Assembly: GCA_903907995.1 (NCBI GenBank)
Contig: CAIVQH010000021.1
Span: 1-41,914, forward strand
DNA: 41,914 nucleotides
Direction of reading: 5' to 3'
Source of the DNA: an uncultured Verrucomicrobiota bacterium
GTDB taxonomy: Bacteria > Verrucomicrobiota > Verrucomicrobiia > Limisphaerales > UBA9464
Of this stretch, positions 39,385-41,914 are shown one piece after another (positions within the stretch are counted from its first letter, which is position 1; each line of letters begins with the position of its first letter). The translations under genes were made by a program, and so were the position numbers. Below the pieces are notes generated by a model that was given only the letters and a program-made list of their open reading frames with translations, was not told where the DNA came from and did no database searches.

Positions 39385-39415
39385 CGCCCGGCGTGAGAAA
39401 TCGCCGGGCGTTTTT
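39385..39415 (+). terminator. Rho-independent terminator after aceE
   Basis: CGCCCGGCG (39385-39393) pairs perfectly with CGCCGGGCG (39402-39410), followed by five T (39411-39415). It lies 38 bases after the aceE stop. Confidence 0.93.
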
Positions 39416-39509
39416 GCATCTGGCCCCGGCTAATCGGTCGGATTGGCCAGATTACTACGTACTGTGAACATTTGATTTTCCGGGACATCCAACGCTATTG
39501 TTCCGCTGC

Positions 39510-39575
39510 ATGACGTTCTTGCTCAAGCTGCTGCTGGCGTTCGGGACGGGCTTCGTGATGATGGCCCTGCTATGA
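39510..39575 (+). CDS. 21-residue hydrophobic mini-protein
   Basis: A very short frame encodes MTFLLKLLLAFGTGFVMMALL, a single predicted membrane helix. Its stop overlaps the start of the next gene as ATGA (39572-39575), the same overlap seen at the next gene junction. The precise overlap favours real translation, for coupling or as a small membrane peptide. There is no Shine-Dalgarno sequence. The size alone makes this uncertain. Confidence 0.5.
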   Translation: MTFLLKLLLAFGTGFVMMALL

Positions 39576-39952
39576 AGCGGTTTGGCTATTGTCGCGATCC
39601 GCTCTTCCTGCTGGCCTGCGCGCTTTACGCACTGAACCGCTGGGCGGTGAAGCCGCACGTTCACTCGCCGTTCCTGCGCGGCCAGTTCAATGACTGCCTG
39701 CTGATTCCCTGCGCCCTGCCGCCAGTCCTGTGGCTGCAACGCCGCCTCGGCCTGCGCCGGGAAGACGGTTTTCCCACGGGACAGGAAATCATTTTCCACC
39801 TCGTGGTCTGGTCGGTGCTCTTCGAGGTCATTGGCCCGCACATCATGAATGTCACGGGGGACATCTGGGACGCAGTTGCCTACGCCGCCGGTGGGCTCGT
39901 CGCCTGGATCTGGTGGCGTATGCAGGCGAAAGCCGCACCCCATCGGGCATGA
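39572..39952 (+). CDS. Membrane protein of unknown function
   Basis: This encodes 126 residues with three or four membrane helices (about 9-25, 42-56, 72-93 and 99-115). The N-terminus GYCRDPLFLLACALYALNRW and the region FLRGQFNDCLLIPCALPPVLWLQRRLGL look like a conserved small membrane protein, but I cannot name the family. Its ATG overlaps the stop of the 21-residue frame, and its stop overlaps the methyltransferase start as ATGA. The three are therefore probably one translationally coupled operon. Confidence 0.72.
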   Translation: MKRFGYCRDPLFLLACALYALNRWAVKPHVHSPFLRGQFNDCLLIPCALPPVLWLQRRLGLRREDGFPTGQEIIFHLVVWSVLFEVIGPHIMNVTGDIWDAVAYAAGGLVAWIWWRMQAKAAPHRA

Positions 39953-40587
39953 GCTTTGACCTTCTGGCCCCGCATTACCGCTGGATGGAGGCGGTGCTCG
40001 CGGGTGACCTCCTTCAGCGCTGCCGCACACGCTGGCTGGGGGAGGTTCGGGAGTCCCGGCACGCGCTGCTGGTGGGAGAGGGGAATGGGCGGATGCTCAA
40101 GGCTTGCCTGGCCCAGTTGCCCGGCTGCCGGTTCACCGTGCTGGACCAGAGCGCGAAAATGCTGGCCAACGCCCGACGCCGATGGGAGCGCGCCGGCGGC
40201 GGACAACACGTCGTCTTCCAACAGGCCGATCTGCGTGACTGGCGGGCGGATGGGGCAAATTTCGATCTGGTCGTCACCAATTTCTTCCTCGACTGCTTTA
40301 CGGCCGAGGAACTGCCGCGGGTCATCGGGAACATCAGTGCTGCCGTATCGCCGAAGGGCCGCTGGTTGCTGGCGGATTTTTCCGTGCCGACTGCCGGCTG
40401 GCGGCGCATCCGGGCCCAAGTGGTGCTGGCGCTGGCCTACGGCTTCTTCCGGCAGGCGACCGGCATCTCGGCACGCCGGGTGACGGCACCGGATGACGAA
40501 CTTTCCCGCGTCGGCTTCCAACTGCACCAGCGCGATCGCTTCAATCACGGGCTGCTGCACGCGGACCTGTGGGCAAAAGCCGGCTGA
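39949..40587 (+). CDS. SAM-dependent methyltransferase, class I
   Basis: This encodes 212 residues from ATG 39949. The Rossmann-type motifs are ALLVGEGNGRMLKACLAQLPG (motif I, about 38-58), FTVLDQSAKMLANARRRW (acidic residue of motif II), a DLRDW segment and FDLVVTNFFLDCFTAEEL (motif IV region). The C-terminal part includes GRWLLADFSVP. The substrate is unknown; the family includes methyltransferases of quinone and small-molecule pathways. It overlaps the preceding membrane protein by ATGA. Confidence 0.88.
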   Translation: MSFDLLAPHYRWMEAVLAGDLLQRCRTRWLGEVRESRHALLVGEGNGRMLKACLAQLPGCRFTVLDQSAKMLANARRRWERAGGGQHVVFQQADLRDWRADGANFDLVVTNFFLDCFTAEELPRVIGNISAAVSPKGRWLLADFSVPTAGWRRIRAQVVLALAYGFFRQATGISARRVTAPDDELSRVGFQLHQRDRFNHGLLHADLWAKAG

Positions 40588-40615
40588 GAACTGTCTGAGC
40601 CGGAACGATGCAATA

Positions 40616-40638
40616 GGAGCGCGGACCGTCTGGTCCGC
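40616..40638. repeat. Member of the GGAGCGCGG hairpin repeat family
   Basis: GGAGCGCGGACC-GTCT-GGTCCGC folds into a hairpin of seven base pairs (GCGGACC with GGTCCGC) behind a GGAGC lead. The same lead occurs at 1358 and, as the first bases of the terminator stem, at 5819. It lies after the methyltransferase stop at 40587 and may help end that transcript. Confidence 0.6.
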
Positions 40639-40802
40639 CAGTCGGGCCTGCGGGCTCGCGCGACTTCGGAAGCTTCACCCCGACGTTTCACAGTTGAGTG
40701 AGCCCCTGAGCCGAAGGGAAATTCGGATACTGCAAGTTCGGGGAGTTCCTCTGCCGCGCGCAATGAGCGGTTAAACAATGCCGCGTCAACGCTTACGGAA
40801 AG

Positions 40803-40837
40803 CAAAAAGCCCGGCCAATGCAGGATGACCGGGCTTT
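40803..40837 (-). terminator. Rho-independent terminator after the PEP-CTERM gene
   Basis: CCGGGCTTT (40829-40837) pairs with AAAGCCCGG (40806-40814). Read on the minus strand the stem is followed by TTTTT counting the last stem bases. It lies about 19 bases after the PEP-CTERM gene stop. Confidence 0.85.
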
Positions 40838-40855
40838 GAAAACAAAGCGGAAGCC

Positions 40856-41470
40856 TTACTTGGACTGCCGGCTGCGACGCAGGAGCAAGGAGGCGGCACC
40901 ACAGCCAGCGGCGGTGATCGTGGCCCATTCGCCGGGCTCGGGCACCGTGGTCACCGTGATGCTGCTGAGTGCGAGGAAGGTGCCGGCAGGAATGGTGCTG
41001 TCAAAAGTGCCGATGGTGTTGGCGGCAATCGAAAAGGTGCCGCTCACCGAGTTGTCGCCGGTGGTGGCGAGCGAGTTGGCCGAACTGGTTGTTGAACCCG
41101 AGGCGCTCAGGCTGAACGTGCCGCCCGGCGTGCCATCAATCTCGCTGATATTGTAGCCGGTCACGGTTACGTCGGAGTCGAACTTGAAATTGAAGGACGA
41201 CACATACACGCCGATGTTGCTCAGGTTGAGATCGCCAGCTCCTCCCCCGCTCCCCGTCACTTGGCCAAAATCGAAAACGTCCATGCCGCCGTTGCTTTCG
41301 ACCGGGTTGGTGAGCGTCAGTGTAACCCCGCTGACAGTCTTGGAATAGGAGGTGGAACCCTCAGTGCCGTCAAAGGTGAAAATGATCACCCCGGCCTGGG
41401 CCGCTGCGACCGGAATCATGACGGCAGCCAGCAGGGCCATCTTGGCGGTGGAACTCGTCGTGGGATTCAT
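40856..41470 (-). CDS. PEP-CTERM sorting-motif exported protein
   Basis: This encodes about 204 residues from ATG 41470; ATG 41476 is also possible. The signal peptide (about 5-26, ends VAAAQAG) is followed by a beta-rich, Gly/Ser/Thr-rich mature domain. The C-terminus carries the sorting motif VPEPGEW, a hydrophobic segment (ATITAAGCGAASLLL) and basic RRSRQSK. PEP-CTERM proteins are processed by an exosortase and displayed outside the cell. The gene has its own promoter and terminator. No exosortase gene is in the window. The mature domain is not recognised. Confidence 0.88.
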   Translation of the reverse strand: MNPTTSSTAKMALLAAVMIPVAAAQAGVIIFTFDGTEGSTSYSKTVSGVTLTLTNPVESNGGMDVFDFGQVTGSGGGAGDLNLSNIGVYVSSFNFKFDSDVTVTGYNISEIDGTPGGTFSLSASGSTTSSANSLATTGDNSVSGTFSIAANTIGTFDSTIPAGTFLALSSITVTTVPEPGEWATITAAGCGAASLLLRRSRQSK

Positions 41471-41523
41471 GGACATAGGCGTCTGAAAAGAGCTAATATT
41501 AATTCCTCACTGGCGTGCGAGAA

Positions 41524-41552
41524 AATTTAACTGGCGGACAAAAGTATGTCAA
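41524..41552 (-). promoter_or_regulatory. Sigma-70-type promoter for the PEP-CTERM gene
   Basis: On the minus strand TTGACA (41552-41547) is separated by 17 bases from TAAATT (41529-41524). The -35 box is perfect, the -10 box matches four of six and the spacing is optimal. It ends about 50 bases before the start codon. Confidence 0.65.
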
Positions 41553-41683
41553 CCGCAAACTACTAAGATTCCATCTGAAACCATCGCTACGGGAGCCGCT
41601 TGACGGTGAATGAGGGGGCCCAGCGATACAATACACCTCGTACTTCCGCGATCGGGCGGCACGATGTCCCTTCTCCCATATAG

Positions 41684-41914
41684 TTGGGAAGAACGGGTGG
41701 GACTTTACCGGTGCCGGTCGCAATCGAAATTCAGATCAGCACGCTCTCGCCTGAAACCATCACCCATCGAACGGAGGAATACACCAGGCTCGGCATCTAC
41801 GTCCTCTGGTTGCTGGAGTGGACTCCTGAGTTGAGCACGACTAGCTATAGCCCGCGCCACTTCGAGCGCTGGCTACACGCGACCTACTTTGGACGCGTGT
41901 ATTTCTGGAAAAGA
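41684..41914 (+). pseudogene. CoiA-like competence family segment, incomplete at both ends
   Basis: The frame runs open to the window end and reads VAIEIQISTLSPETITHRTEEY, then LGIYVLWLLEW and FERWLHATYFGRVYFW. This is the core of CoiA-like proteins, where the E.Q motif belongs to a nuclease-like fold. An in-frame TAG at 41681-41683 cuts off the upstream part and the only starts are TTG 41684 or GTG 41711. The N-terminal half of the family is not visible in this frame. The gene is therefore truncated, broken by a frameshift or stop, or starts unusually late. The rest lies beyond the window. Confidence 0.5.

Overview
The window is GC-rich chromosomal DNA. It is probably from a Verrucomicrobiota bacterium; this is inferred from several signals together and no rRNA is present to confirm it. 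The signals are a short exported protein with a C-terminal PEP-CTERM sorting motif, a DUF5679 zinc ribbon, NIPSNAP, DUF4252 and DUF4190 proteins, a GxxExxY protein, short-form GT35 glucan phosphorylase, and starts that almost all lack a Shine-Dalgarno sequence. Most of the content is core or housekeeping genes with accessory insertions between them. I see no tRNA, rRNA or CRISPR array.

Layout. 1-122: tail of an IS630-type transposase. 380-5748 (minus): a DUF485 protein and an ActP-type sodium:solute symporter, with a LysR regulator downstream. The symporter carries about 585 extra residues in one periplasmic loop. A GxxExxY gene, bracketed by 36-bp direct repeats, sits between the DUF485 gene and the symporter. 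5814-11745 (minus): gyrB and gyrA, with a Phd/VapC-type toxin-antitoxin pair lodged between them and a strong terminator after gyrA. 11845-13506 (minus): ECF sigma factor, membrane anti-sigma factor and a small secreted protein. 13579-15121: hisB, divergent from a NIPSNAP gene whose lipoprotein leader is out of frame by one base. 15349-19017 (plus): a dolichol-phosphate-mannose-synthase-like glycosyltransferase, an alpha/beta hydrolase with a multi-pass membrane tail, and two related DUF4252-type proteins. 19093-26408 (minus): DoxX, then a TetR regulator, a small unknown protein, an RND adaptor and pump, and an MFS exporter that together read as an efflux cluster. 26472-29480 (minus): thioredoxin, glycogen phosphorylase and DUF5679. 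29632-31076: a DUF4190 protein, convergent with a lipoate-protein-ligase-family gene. 31076-35863 (minus): a membrane protein of about 1595 residues with no recognised function, whose stop codon overlaps the ligase start. 36597-39347 (plus): aceE with a clear terminator. 39510-40587 (plus): three genes joined by ATGA overlaps. 40856-41470 (minus): the PEP-CTERM protein. 41684-41914: an incomplete CoiA-like segment.

Most unusual items: the symporter with three secretin-N-like modules in one loop; the giant membrane protein with a substrate-binding-protein-like N-terminal half coupled to a lipoate ligase homologue; the toxin-antitoxin pair with a perfect 20-bp operator-like palindrome inside the gyrase operon; the GxxExxY insertion with direct repeats; and a dispersed family of hairpins beginning GGAGCGCGG.
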